This document shows, in pieces, positions 8,155 to 15,846 of a DNA stretch of 64,000 bases. Origin of the DNA: Streptomyces sp. NRRL B-1140. Lineage in GTDB: Bacteria > Actinomycetota > Actinomycetes > Streptomycetales > Streptomycetaceae. Every line of letters starts with the position of its first letter. Positions within the stretch are counted from its first letter, which is position 1. Under the pieces are notes generated by a model. It was not told the origin of the DNA. It did not search any database and saw only the letters and a program-made list of their open reading frames with translations. The position numbers and the translations under genes are program-made. The stretch spans positions 62,001 to 126,000 of the forward strand of contig NZ_LGEA01000058.1 of NCBI RefSeq assembly GCF_001280065.1, in the 5' to 3' direction.

Positions 8155-9225
8155 ATGGGCGGGCCTGGAAACCCACCTGAGGGGACTCCAGAGGGCGCCC
8201 CCGGAGGTGGAGAGGACGAGTACCGATCCGTCGTGTTCGACGAGTCGTTCGTCCGTGCTGCGCGCCTCCAGGAGTTCTCCGCGCAGGAGCGCATCGACGA
8301 CCACGCCCCCGCGGTCCGGCGCCGCCCGCCGCTGCGCCGGGGCCTGTCCCGGCAGGCTCTGGTCCTCGTCCTGCTGATCGCGGTCGCCTTCGGCACGGCG
8401 ATCTACATGGGCGTACGGCACCCCTACCAGACCCCGGCCGCCCAGGAGCCGGTCGAGCCCCTGCGGATGACCGTCATCCCGCTCGCCCCCGAGGGCAAGG
8501 TGCCCGGTGCGGCAGACCCCGCCTACCTGTACGAGCACAGCCCCGCCGCACAGTTCCGGACCGGAGCGGAGGGGGTGCCCCTACCCGCCTCGCGGCGCAC
8601 CGCGCACTTCTCGGACAGCCAGGTCGTGAGCGCCCTGACCACCGCCAAGGACTACATCGTCCGCTCGGCCCTGGACCCCGAGGTCCTCACGGGCGGTGAG
8701 GTGCGCGCCGTCCGCGTGCTGCTCGACCCCGACCAGCTGGACCAGTTCGACCAGAGCTTCGCCCGCCCCACCGCCGACGGACGCCACGCGCCCACCGGCT
8801 GGCTGGTGCGCTTCGACCCCTCACGCGCCGAGCTCGCCGACCGGAAGGTCCGGGTCCAGGGCACGCTGCAGGCCGCCGAGGCCGACGCGTCGACGCTGGA
8901 GGTCACCGCCGACCACACGTTCGTGTACGCGCTGCGGGCGGCCGGAGGCGGCGACAAGGACGAGGTGTCGCTGTTCACCCTCCGGCGCGAGCTGCACTTC
9001 CGCTTCGACCGCGACGACCTGCGGCTGCACCAGGCCCAGCTCCTGGTCTCCTACGTCCAGGCCGGCCCTCTGTCCTGCGCCGAGGACTCCACGAACCACC
9101 TCCGGCCGCTCCTGGCCGGCCAGACGGCCAAGGAGGGCGGTCCCGCGGGCACCGACCCCTACGCCACGGGCGGCGCCACGGCCCTGTGCGGCACCCTGGC
9201 GACGAGCGCGCAGCCGAAGGTGTGA
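8155..9225 (+). CDS. Single-span membrane protein with extracytoplasmic domain and SVVFDE-x-FVRAA motif
   Basis: 356 residues. A Gly/Pro-rich N-terminus leads to EYRSVVFDESFVRAARLQE (about 21-39), then a basic stretch and one membrane span (ALVLVLLIAVAFGTAIYMGV, about 66-85). The remaining ~270 residues should lie outside the cell and look folded (alternating strands and helices, ARPTADGRHAPTGWLVRFDP). Two cysteines about 40 residues apart near the C-terminus (PLSCAEDS and ALCGTLA) could form a disulfide. No known catalytic motif. The cytoplasmic motif is shared with the neighbour at 7490, suggesting both dock on one partner. Nearby envelope genes suggest a wall role; that is inference. Confidence 0.8.
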   Translation: MGGPGNPPEGTPEGAPGGGEDEYRSVVFDESFVRAARLQEFSAQERIDDHAPAVRRRPPLRRGLSRQALVLVLLIAVAFGTAIYMGVRHPYQTPAAQEPVEPLRMTVIPLAPEGKVPGAADPAYLYEHSPAAQFRTGAEGVPLPASRRTAHFSDSQVVSALTTAKDYIVRSALDPEVLTGGEVRAVRVLLDPDQLDQFDQSFARPTADGRHAPTGWLVRFDPSRAELADRKVRVQGTLQAAEADASTLEVTADHTFVYALRAAGGGDKDEVSLFTLRRELHFRFDRDDLRLHQAQLLVSYVQAGPLSCAEDSTNHLRPLLAGQTAKEGGPAGTDPYATGGATALCGTLATSAQPKV

Positions 9226-9267
9226 GGTCCTCCTGGTGTGGTGCCTGGTGCCGTTGCTGCCACGGCA

Positions 9268-10398
9268 CTAGCGCTCGTCTCGCGGCGGCTGGTCGTCCCC
9301 CGAGGAGTCCGACGGGCCCGACGCGTCCGTGCCGGGGCTCTGAGGCGGCTTCGGGGGCGTGGTCGTGAAGCCGTTGAAGCCGCGGCGGACCCGGTCGCCC
9401 AGGTCGCCGGCGCCGCCCGCGAGGTCCGTGACCAGCTTCATCAGCGGGTCCTTGGAGTTCTTCACGTGGGAGGTGTAGTGGCTCGCCGAATCCCGCCAGG
9501 AGTCCCGGACCGAGGTGTCCTTGTCCTCGTCACGCCGCGCGTAGTGGCCGTCCATGATCCGCTGGTAGTCCCGCGACTCCGCCCACTTCTTCAGTTCGGC
9601 GGCCCGCACGGTGGTGAAGGGGTGGGAGCGGGGCAGCACGTTCAGGATCTTCAGCACGGAGTCGCGCAGGTCGCCCCCGGCCTCGTACTCCTCGGCCTGG
9701 GCCAGGAAGGCGTCCACGTTCATCTCGTGCAGGTGGTTGCCGCCCGCGATCTTCATCAGACCCCTCATCGAGGCCTGCAGGTCCTGCCCGACCAGCAGCC
9801 CCGCGCGGTCCGCGCTCAGCTCCGACTTGCGGAACCACTCCCGCAGCCCGGTCACGATCGCCATGATCGCCAGATTGCCCAGGGGGATCCAGGCGACCCG
9901 GACGGCGAGGCTCGTCAGGAACAGCAGGATCGTCCGGTAGACGGAGTGCCCGGACAGCGCGTGCCCCACCTCGTGTCCGACGACCGCCCGCATCTCCTCC
10001 TCGTCGAGCAGCTCGACGAGACCGGTCGTGACGACGATGATCGGCTCGTCCAGGCCGATGCACATCGCGTTGGGCTGCGGGTCCTGGTTCACGTACATCG
10101 GCGGGACCTTCTCCAGGTCCAGGATGTAGCAGGCGTCCCGCAGCATCACGTTCAGGTGGGCGAACTGCTGGTCCGAGACACGCACCGAGTCGGACAGGAA
10201 CAGCAGCCGCAGACTGCGCTCGGGCAGCAGACCGCTGAGCGCCTTGAACACCGTGTCGAACCCACTCAGCTTGCGCAGGGCCACCAGGGCGGAACGGTCG
10301 GCCGGGTGCTCGTACGTACGCGAGGAGATCCCCGGGAAGCGCCTGCGCTGCCTGCTCGGCACGCGCTCGTGCCCGTGGTGCTCATGGCCGTCGGACAT
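9268..10398 (-). CDS. M48 family membrane zinc metalloprotease
   Basis: 376-residue HtpX/Ste24-like peptidase. The zinc motif HEVGH lies near residue 139 in AVVGHEVGHALSGHS. The third ligand is probably the Glu of the SELSADRAG helix (about 195). Two hydrophobic stretches follow the zinc motif (ILLFLTSLAVRVAWIPL and a weaker next one), so the active site should face the cytosol at the membrane. The first 20 residues are His-rich and the C-terminal ~40 are Pro/Ser/Asp-rich and disordered. Start ATG 10398 was preferred over ATG 10410 because GGGGAAG sits just upstream of it. The family degrades misfolded membrane proteins; the substrate here is unknown. It is transcribed divergently from the next small gene. 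Confidence 0.88.
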   Translation of the reverse strand: MSDGHEHHGHERVPSRQRRRFPGISSRTYEHPADRSALVALRKLSGFDTVFKALSGLLPERSLRLLFLSDSVRVSDQQFAHLNVMLRDACYILDLEKVPPMYVNQDPQPNAMCIGLDEPIIVVTTGLVELLDEEEMRAVVGHEVGHALSGHSVYRTILLFLTSLAVRVAWIPLGNLAIMAIVTGLREWFRKSELSADRAGLLVGQDLQASMRGLMKIAGGNHLHEMNVDAFLAQAEEYEAGGDLRDSVLKILNVLPRSHPFTTVRAAELKKWAESRDYQRIMDGHYARRDEDKDTSVRDSWRDSASHYTSHVKNSKDPLMKLVTDLAGGAGDLGDRVRRGFNGFTTTPPKPPQSPGTDASGPSDSSGDDQPPRDER

Positions 10399-10522
10399 GT
10401 CTTCCCCCATGCGTCTGGTCTGACCTTTGCGGCCCCTTGTGCGGCCTTTTGCCTCCCCGAGGCAGGGCCCAGCCTAGGCGGAGTTACGGTGGTCGGGCAG
10501 TACAGCGAAGGAGACCACCGTC

Positions 10523-10681
10523 ATGCAGCACCACCCCGCCACCGCCTGGCTCGCCGAGGCCGCGAGCGCCGCCGAGGGGGAGGGGCCGGGGTTGCTGCGG
10601 ATCGTGCTGATCGTGATGATCCTGGGCTGTGCGCTGACCGCCTGGTTCCTGCTGCGTGGCTACAGACGCAAGGACGACTGA
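10523..10681 (+). CDS. 52-residue single-span membrane protein
   Basis: A tiny protein with a polar N-terminus, one membrane span (LLRIVLIVMILGCALTAWFL, residues 24-43) and a positively charged end RGYRRKDD, giving an N-out/C-in orientation by the positive-inside rule. ATG 10523 is preceded by AAGGAG at nine bases. It matches a small conserved gene in the S. coelicolor nadD neighbourhood. No function is known to me. Confidence 0.75.
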   Translation: MQHHPATAWLAEAASAAEGEGPGLLRIVLIVMILGCALTAWFLLRGYRRKDD

Positions 10682-10845
10682 GGCCACGCGAAGGTTCCCC
10701 GACGGGCCCCGGGACCGGCCCCGGCGGCGGCACGTGGGAGCGCCCGGGGCACGAACAAGCGGAGTCGGGGTGATCGCGGAACGGGCGCCCGCTTACGATG
10801 AGCCGACGTCTTTAACCCGCCCTCACGCGATAGGTCCTGCCGAAG

Positions 10846-11010
10846 ATGAGCTTCCACAGCACCGCTGCCCAGTTGGTCACCCTCGCCGCCGAGGGCGAGG
10901 AGCACGGCGGAAACCACGAGAGCCTCAGCCCGTACCTCACCGGCGGCGGCGCGCTCTTCATCCTGCTGCTCCTGCTGTGGATCACCACCCGCTTCAACCG
11001 CGACCGCTGA
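10846..11010 (+). CDS. 54-residue single-span membrane protein
   Basis: Polar N-terminal 33 residues rich in Glu/His/Gly, one span ([16 protein letters not shown], about 33-48) and a charged end RFNRDR. There is no clear Shine-Dalgarno sequence; a TACGAT hexamer at 10794-10799 could be a -10 with a ~40-base leader. It is the second of two consecutive small membrane proteins before nadD. The small size and conserved position suggest accessory subunits of a membrane complex, which is inference. Confidence 0.7.
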   Translation: MSFHSTAAQLVTLAAEGEEHGGNHESLSPYLTGGGALFILLLLLWITTRFNRDR

Positions 11011-11095
11011 GACCGGCGGGGCATCCCGCCGAGGATGCCCGGGGGACCACGGGGGCGGCCGGAGCCCTCAGGCAGGGCCGGTAGGGTCTGCACGC

Positions 11096-11839
11096 ATGGG
11101 AGAGCAGGACATGCCTACCGGTCCGGCGAACGAGACGCCGCACGACCCGGCACAGGAGACGGCGAGCGGCACCGAGCGACACTCGGCGCCCCGCCGTGCC
11201 TCCGCGACGGCCCCTCGCACCGGCGCCACCGGAGAAGGCGTTTCACCGCGGGGCAAGCGCCGGCTCGGCGTCATGGGCGGCACTTTCGACCCGATCCACC
11301 ACGGGCACCTGGTGGCGGCCAGCGAGGTCGCCGCGGCGTTCCACCTCGACGAGGTGGTCTTCGTCCCGACCGGCCAGCCCTGGCAGAAGAGCCACCGCAG
11401 CGTCTCCCCGGCGGAGGACCGCTACCTGATGACGGTCATCGCGACCGCCGAGAACCCGCAGTTCTCCGTGAGCCGCATCGACATCGACCGCGGCGGCCCC
11501 ACGTACACCGTGGACACCCTGCGCGACCTGCGCGCACTCAACCCGGACACGGACCTGTTCTTCATCACCGGCGCCGACGCCCTCGCCCAGATCCTCACCT
11601 GGCGGGACAGCGAGGAGCTGTTCTCCCTGGCGCATTTCATCGGGGCGACCCGGCCGGGCCACCACCTGGACGACTCCGGACTCCCCGAGGGCGGTGTCTC
11701 GCTGGTGGAGGTTCCCGCCCTGGCCATCTCCTCCACCGACTGCCGCGCGAGAGTCGCCAAGGGCGATCCGATCTGGTACCTGGTGCCGGACGGCGTCGTG
11801 CGCTATATCGACAAGCGCGAGCTGTACCGCGGCGAGTGA
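11096..11839 (+). CDS. nadD: Nicotinate-nucleotide adenylyltransferase
   Basis: Transfers AMP from ATP to nicotinate mononucleotide, giving deamido-NAD in NAD synthesis. The nucleotidyltransferase signature [10 protein letters not shown] lies at about residues 61-71 and the second motif SSTDCR near 212, both intact. The catalytic domain is preceded by ~58 disordered residues, longer than in E. coli NadD. No other start gives a complete domain with a better signal. TAGGGT ends eight bases before ATG 11096, so a near-leaderless start is likely. It is followed 16 bp later by the LCP gene and then rsfS, an order conserved in actinobacteria. Confidence 0.93.
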   Translation: MGEQDMPTGPANETPHDPAQETASGTERHSAPRRASATAPRTGATGEGVSPRGKRRLGVMGGTFDPIHHGHLVAASEVAAAFHLDEVVFVPTGQPWQKSHRSVSPAEDRYLMTVIATAENPQFSVSRIDIDRGGPTYTVDTLRDLRALNPDTDLFFITGADALAQILTWRDSEELFSLAHFIGATRPGHHLDDSGLPEGGVSLVEVPALAISSTDCRARVAKGDPIWYLVPDGVVRYIDKRELYRGE

Positions 11840-11855
11840 GCCGAGAGGGGCACCG

Positions 11856-13559
11856 GTGAACGACCGATACGACGCGGGGGCCGCGGACCACGGCGCCGAC
11901 CAGTACGAACTCGTCGGCTACGACGAGTACGGCCGGCCCGTCTACCGGCAGGTCCAGGGCGCGCAGCAGACGTACGACCCGTATGCCCAGCAGCACCAGC
12001 AGGGCTACGGCTACGACCCGTACGCGCAGACGGCGCAGCAGCCCCCGTCCGCCTACGGCTACGGCACGGGCGCACAGCCCGCCACCGACTACGGCTCCTA
12101 CGACCCGTACGGCACCGCGACCCAGCAGGGCGGCCCCGCGCACGACCCCTACGGCCGGGCCACCGCCGCCGATGCCACCGGCCGGCAGCCCCGTGTCGCG
12201 GAACAGGCGGCCCAGCAGACCGCCCACATCCCGCAGCAGGCCGGTCCGGTCCACGACCAGGAGACTCCCGACGAGCCGCAACGGGAGTACCACACGGAGC
12301 AGTTCGCCTTCGTCGAGGAGCCGGACGCCAACTCCGAAGACGTCATCGACTGGCTCAAGTTCACCGAGAACCGCACGGAACGCCGCGAGGAGGCCCGGCG
12401 GCGGGCCCGCAGCCGGATCGTCGCCCTGGCGGTCGTCCTCGCGCTCGTAGCGGCCGGCGGCGTCGGCTGGCTCTGGTACGCGGGCAAGCTGCCCGGAGTG
12501 TCCTCCGAGGACTCCAAGGCGGGCTCGGCGACGGCCGCGGGCGCCCAGAAGCGCGACGTGATCGTCGTCCACCTGCACGACACCAAGGGCGGTGGCACCT
12601 CCACGGCCCTGCTCGTCGACAACACCACCACCGAGCGGGGCACGACCGTCCTGCTGCCCAACTCCCTCGCCCTGACCAGCGACGACGGCACCACGACGAC
12701 GCTCGCCAAGTCGGTCGAGGACGACGGCTCCGACGGCACCCGCGACGCGCTCGACACGGTCCTCGGCACCGACATCGAGGGCACCTGGCGCCTGGACACG
12801 CCCTACCTGCAGAACCTCGTCGACCTCGTCGGCAACATCGACGTCGACACCGACACCGACGTCCCCGACCCGGCAGCCAAGAAGAAGGGCGAGGCCCCGC
12901 TGGTCAACAAGGGCCCGGACCAGACGCTCAGCGGCAAGATGGCGGTCGCCTACGCCACCTACCGCGCTCCCGGTGAGGCCCAGAACGCCCAGCTGGAGCG
13001 TTTCGGGCAGGTCATGCAGGGCGTCCTGCGCAAGATGTCCTCCGATCCGAAGGCCGCCACGACCACCATCCAGACCCTGGCGCAGATCCTGGACCCGTCC
13101 CTCACCGACAACGACCTCGGCACCTTCCTGGCCGGGCTCTCCGACCTCGCCAAGGGCGGCGACCTCAAGACCGACCTGCTGCCCGTCCGGAACGACGGCA
13201 CGCTCAGCGCCCAGGCGAGCGCCGGGGTCGTCAAGAACGTCCTCGGAGGCACCGCCAAGAGCCCCGACAAGGACGCCGCCGTCAGCGTCTCCGTCCAGAA
13301 CGCCACCGGCGTCGAGGACAACACCGAAAAGGCCCGTGTCGTGCTCCTCAACGGCGGCTTCACCTTCCTGGAGGGCGGCACCGGCACCGCCCGCGCCACC
13401 TCCCGGGTCGTGTACGCCGACGCGGCCGACAAGGCGAACGCCGCCGAGGTCGCCAAGACCCTGGGCCTGCCCGCGGGCTCGGTCGGCAAGGGCAAGATCT
13501 CCGCGAGTGCCGACGTCTCCGTGGTGCTCGGCCAGGACTACAAGCCGTCCGCCGGCTAG
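11856..13559 (+). CDS. Divergent LytR-CpsA-Psr (LCP) protein, PdtA-like
   Basis: 567 residues from GTG 11856 (GAGAGGGG upstream). A ~185-residue cytoplasmic region is rich in Tyr/Gln/Gly with repeated YDPY and YGYG patterns. One span follows (IVALAVVLALVAAGGVGWLW, about 190-209), then an LCP-like domain (about 230-370) and a LytR_C domain (about 475-560, VSVQNATG). LCP enzymes attach phosphopolymers to peptidoglycan. By position this matches S. coelicolor PdtA (SCO2578), reported as required for polydiglycosylphosphate in the spore envelope. Oddly, the usual RSD, PRD and R-x-R/RQQ residues of the LCP active site read TST, PNS and RAPGEAQNAQ here, so the site is atypical. Confidence 0.85.
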   Translation: MNDRYDAGAADHGADQYELVGYDEYGRPVYRQVQGAQQTYDPYAQQHQQGYGYDPYAQTAQQPPSAYGYGTGAQPATDYGSYDPYGTATQQGGPAHDPYGRATAADATGRQPRVAEQAAQQTAHIPQQAGPVHDQETPDEPQREYHTEQFAFVEEPDANSEDVIDWLKFTENRTERREEARRRARSRIVALAVVLALVAAGGVGWLWYAGKLPGVSSEDSKAGSATAAGAQKRDVIVVHLHDTKGGGTSTALLVDNTTTERGTTVLLPNSLALTSDDGTTTTLAKSVEDDGSDGTRDALDTVLGTDIEGTWRLDTPYLQNLVDLVGNIDVDTDTDVPDPAAKKKGEAPLVNKGPDQTLSGKMAVAYATYRAPGEAQNAQLERFGQVMQGVLRKMSSDPKAATTTIQTLAQILDPSLTDNDLGTFLAGLSDLAKGGDLKTDLLPVRNDGTLSAQASAGVVKNVLGGTAKSPDKDAAVSVSVQNATGVEDNTEKARVVLLNGGFTFLEGGTGTARATSRVVYADAADKANAAEVAKTLGLPAGSVGKGKISASADVSVVLGQDYKPSAG

Positions 13560-13664
13560 GTCCTGGGAGCGCGCTCTCCACGTGATCGCCGTTTATCGCG
13601 TGGGGGGCCCGCGGCGGTCCGTGAGACCCTTGGTGTCAAGTGTCCGCCGACCGAAAGCCTTGCA

Positions 13665-14111
13665 GTGACCGTGACCGACCGCTCTCACGAGCTGATCAAC
13701 ACCGCCGCCCAGGCGGCCGCCGACAAGCTGGCCCACGACATCGTCGCCTACGACGTCAGCGACGTGCTGTCCATCACGGACGCCTTCCTGCTGGCCTCCG
13801 CGCCCAACGACCGCCAGGTCAAGGCGATCGTCGACGCGATCGAGGAGCGCCTCTCGAAGGAACTCGACGCCAAGCCGGTGCGCCGCGAGGGTGACCGCGA
13901 GGCCCGCTGGGTGCTGCTCGACTACGTCGACATCGTCGTCCACGTCCAGCACAGCGAGGAGCGCGTCTTCTACGCCCTCGAGCGGCTGTGGAAGGACTGC
14001 CCCGAGCTCGACCTGCCCGAGGAGGCCAAGGCCACCCGTGGCAAGGCCGAGGAGCACGCCAAGCTGCGGGCCGCCGAGGAGGAGGCGGAACTGGACGGTG
14101 ACTGGCGGTGA
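13665..14111 (+). CDS. rsfS: Ribosomal silencing factor RsfS
   Basis: 148 residues; RsfS/Iojap family. It binds ribosomal protein L14 on the 50S subunit and blocks subunit joining when nutrients are low. The ~110-residue core has the family pattern: helix ELINTAAQAAADKLA, DVLSITDAFLLASAPNDRQVKAI, and the conserved REGDREARWVLLDYVDIVVHVQ strand region, ending FYALERLWKD. An acidic Lys/Glu tail of ~35 residues follows. It sits in the conserved nadD-LCP-rsfS order and overlaps the next start by GTGA. Confidence 0.95.
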   Translation: MTVTDRSHELINTAAQAAADKLAHDIVAYDVSDVLSITDAFLLASAPNDRQVKAIVDAIEERLSKELDAKPVRREGDREARWVLLDYVDIVVHVQHSEERVFYALERLWKDCPELDLPEEAKATRGKAEEHAKLRAAEEEAELDGDWR

Positions 14112-14773
14112 CATCCCCTGAGGTGTCCGCCAAGAAGGGCCGTGGCCGTCGCATCATCCTCTGGCGGCACGGCCAGACCTCGTGGAACGTGGAGCGCCGC
14201 TTCCAGGGCACCACGGACGTCGAGCTGACCGAGACCGGCCTCGCCCAGGCCCGCCGTGCCGCCCGGCTGCTCGTCTCTCTGAAGCCGGACGCCATGGTCG
14301 CCTCCGACCTGCGTCGCGCAGCCGCCACGGCCGCCGAGCTCGCCACGCTCACCGGTCTCGACGTCACCCACGACGAGGGGCTGCGGGAGACCTACGCGGG
14401 CGTCTGGCAGGGCCTGACGCACGAGGAGATCATCGCCCGGTACGGCGAGGAGTACGCCGCGTGGAAGCGCGGCGAGCCGGTGCGCCGTGGTGGCGGCGAA
14501 CTGGAGACCGAGGTCGCCGACCGCGCGGCCCCGGTGGTGCTCCGGCACGCCGAGAAGCTCCCCGAGGACGGCACGCTCGTCGTGGTCAGTCACGGCGGCA
14601 CGATCCGCACCACCATCGGCCGCCTGCTGGGTCTCGACCCCCGCAACTGGGAGAGCCTCGGCGGACTCTCCAACTGCTGCTGGTCCGTGCTCGGCGAAGG
14701 CGCCCGTGGCTGGCGTCTGCTGGAGCACAACGCCGGCACTCTGCCCGAACCGGTGCTCGGCGACGACGACTGA
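14108..14773 (+). CDS. Histidine phosphatase (phosphoglycerate mutase family)
   Basis: 221 residues. The family 2-phosphohistidine motif is WRHGQTSWN (about 19-27), with the second catalytic residues in RETYAGVWQG and VVVSHGGTIR. The length and single-domain form fit the actinobacterial phosphatases such as glucosyl-3-phosphoglycerate phosphatase or broad sugar/acid phosphatases rather than glycolytic mutase. GTG 14108 overlaps the rsfS stop (GTGA), so the two are translationally coupled. The substrate cannot be decided from sequence. Confidence 0.85.
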   Translation: MTSPEVSAKKGRGRRIILWRHGQTSWNVERRFQGTTDVELTETGLAQARRAARLLVSLKPDAMVASDLRRAAATAAELATLTGLDVTHDEGLRETYAGVWQGLTHEEIIARYGEEYAAWKRGEPVRRGGGELETEVADRAAPVVLRHAEKLPEDGTLVVVSHGGTIRTTIGRLLGLDPRNWESLGGLSNCCWSVLGEGARGWRLLEHNAGTLPEPVLGDDD

Positions 14774-14846
14774 CCCCGGATTTCACTTTCCGGCAGGTCG
14801 CAGGCTAAAGTTCTTCTTGTTCGCCCCGCCAGCGGGGAAGGACAGA

Positions 14847-14919
14847 GGGGCTATAGCTCAGTTGGTAGAGCGCCTGCATGGCATGCAGGAGGTCAGGAGT
14901 TCAATTCTCCTTAGCTCCA
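14847..14919 (+). tRNA. tRNA-Ala (GGC), copy 1
   Basis: 73 nt with a 7-bp acceptor stem (GGGGCTA/TAGCTCC), D-arm, anticodon stem CCTGC/GCAGG with loop ATGGCAT (anticodon GGC, reading GCC, the main Ala codon here) and T-arm TTCAATTC. CCA is not encoded. A TAAAGT -10 lies at 14806-14811. Identical to the copy at 15654. Confidence 0.97.
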
Positions 14920-14926
14920 CGACAAG

Positions 14927-14957
14927 ATCCCGTTCCCGGTGTGGGGGCGGGATTTTT
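14927..14957 (+). terminator. Terminator of the first tRNA-Ala
   Basis: 11-bp stem (14927-14937 with 14943-14953, two G-T pairs) followed by TTTTT. Confidence 0.9.
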
Positions 14958-15120
14958 CGTGCTCCGGCTTGAGTCACTCGGGCTCGCTGAGGCGTATACC
15001 TCTACGGCCCCGCCGGGTGGCGTGTCCGGACTGGTACTGAGGCGTCGCTGACCGTATTGGCCCGGCCGTGGCAGAATCAAACGGCCGGAAGGGGGCGCGG
15101 CCCGACGGGAGGAGTAAGCG

Positions 15121-15294
15121 ATGCCTGCGAGCATCCTCGAGGAGGTCGACCACCTCCTCGAAGCAGCGTTCACACGGGACATGTCCACCCGACTCAGCTG
15201 CCCTTCCTGCGGTTCCGCGCACGTGGCCCAGATGCTCGGCGACAACGGCGGGATCTCCTACGTGTGCACGGCCTGCGGCCACAGCTGGAGCTGA
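15121..15294 (+). CDS. 57-residue zinc-ribbon protein
   Basis: A helical N-terminus (LEEVDHLLEAAF) followed by CPSCG and CTACGH, four cysteines spaced as in a zinc ribbon (about residues 27-52). It resembles small transcription-associated ribbons, but no family is certain. ATG 15121 has a very strong site GGAGGAG five bases upstream. It lies between two identical tRNA-Ala genes and is coupled to a second cysteine-pair protein starting three bases after its stop. Confidence 0.75.
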   Translation: MPASILEEVDHLLEAAFTRDMSTRLSCPSCGSAHVAQMLGDNGGISYVCTACGHSWS

Positions 15295-15297
15295 TCG

Positions 15298-15531
15298 ATG
15301 GGTGCACACAGGCGGAAGTGCGACTGGTGCGGCAGCGGGACTCCGATCGTCCGCGACATGGAGCCGCTCAATCCCGACTACCAGTACTGGTGCGAGGAAT
15401 GCGCGCGGGCGCTGATCATAAAAGGCGACCCGATCGAGACGTACCGCGAGTTGGAGGGCGAGCCGATCTACGGCCGGCTCCTGGAGGAGCACTGCACGCT
15501 CAAGCGGTTCTATTCGTTCGTCACGGCCTGA
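15298..15531 (+). CDS. 77-residue protein with two CxxC pairs
   Basis: CDWCGSG near the N-terminus and CEECAR about 25 residues later make a four-cysteine, probably zinc-binding, knuckle. The rest (ETYRELEGEPIYGRLLEEHC) is helical. ATG 15298 follows the previous stop by three bases and uses GGAG inside the previous gene, so the two are translated together. I do not recognise the family. The pairing suggests a two-subunit zinc protein. Confidence 0.72.
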   Translation: MGAHRRKCDWCGSGTPIVRDMEPLNPDYQYWCEECARALIIKGDPIETYRELEGEPIYGRLLEEHCTLKRFYSFVTA

Positions 15532-15585
15532 CGCCCGACGCCCCGGGAGCGTCATAACGGTCATATCGGACAAGGTGAAACCGAT

Positions 15586-15615
15586 TTGGTGTTGGGCCCT
15601 CAGGGCCAGTAATGT
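15586..15615 (+). promoter_or_regulatory. Promoter of the second tRNA-Ala
   Basis: TTGGTG, 18 bases, TAATGT, ending 38 bases before the tRNA. A fair HrdB-type match. Confidence 0.55.
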
Positions 15616-15653
15616 TGGCGTCGCCGCCGGGGAAACCGGGCGGAACACAGCAA

Positions 15654-15726
15654 GGGGCTATAGCTCAGTTGGTAGAGCGCCTGCATGGCATGCAGGAGGT
15701 CAGGAGTTCAATTCTCCTTAGCTCCA
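15654..15726 (+). tRNA. tRNA-Ala (GGC), copy 2
   Basis: Identical over 73 nt to the copy at 14847, with anticodon GGC and no encoded CCA. It has its own promoter-like sequence, and a perfect hairpin follows. The two copies bracket the two small cysteine-rich genes. Confidence 0.97.
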
Positions 15727-15736
15727 CAGCAGATGA

Positions 15737-15770
15737 GAAGGCGGGCCATCCGATCGGATGGCCCGCCTTC
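15737..15770. terminator. Perfect palindromic terminator between convergent genes
   Basis: 34-bp perfect palindrome (arms start GAAGGCGGGCCATCC) followed by TTGT on the + strand. It should end transcription of the tRNA and may act both ways. Confidence 0.85.
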
Positions 15771-15804
15771 TTGTCGTTCCCGTCGCGCCCGTCGTGCGTA
15801 TGCG

Positions 15805-15838
15805 AACGGCGGGCCTCCCGGAAGGGAAGCCCGCCGTT
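15805..15838 (-). terminator. Hairpin after the NuoF-like gene
   Basis: AACGGCGGGC and GCCCGCCGTT form a 10-bp stem, 9 bp beyond the stop of the minus-strand NuoF-like gene. Confidence 0.7.
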
Positions 15839-15846
15839 GCGTCCGC

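Noticed and set aside
14847..15726. Attachment sites of an integrated element between the tRNAs
   Set aside because: The inner segment has only two small genes, with no integrase or mobility gene. Duplicate whole tRNAs are simpler.
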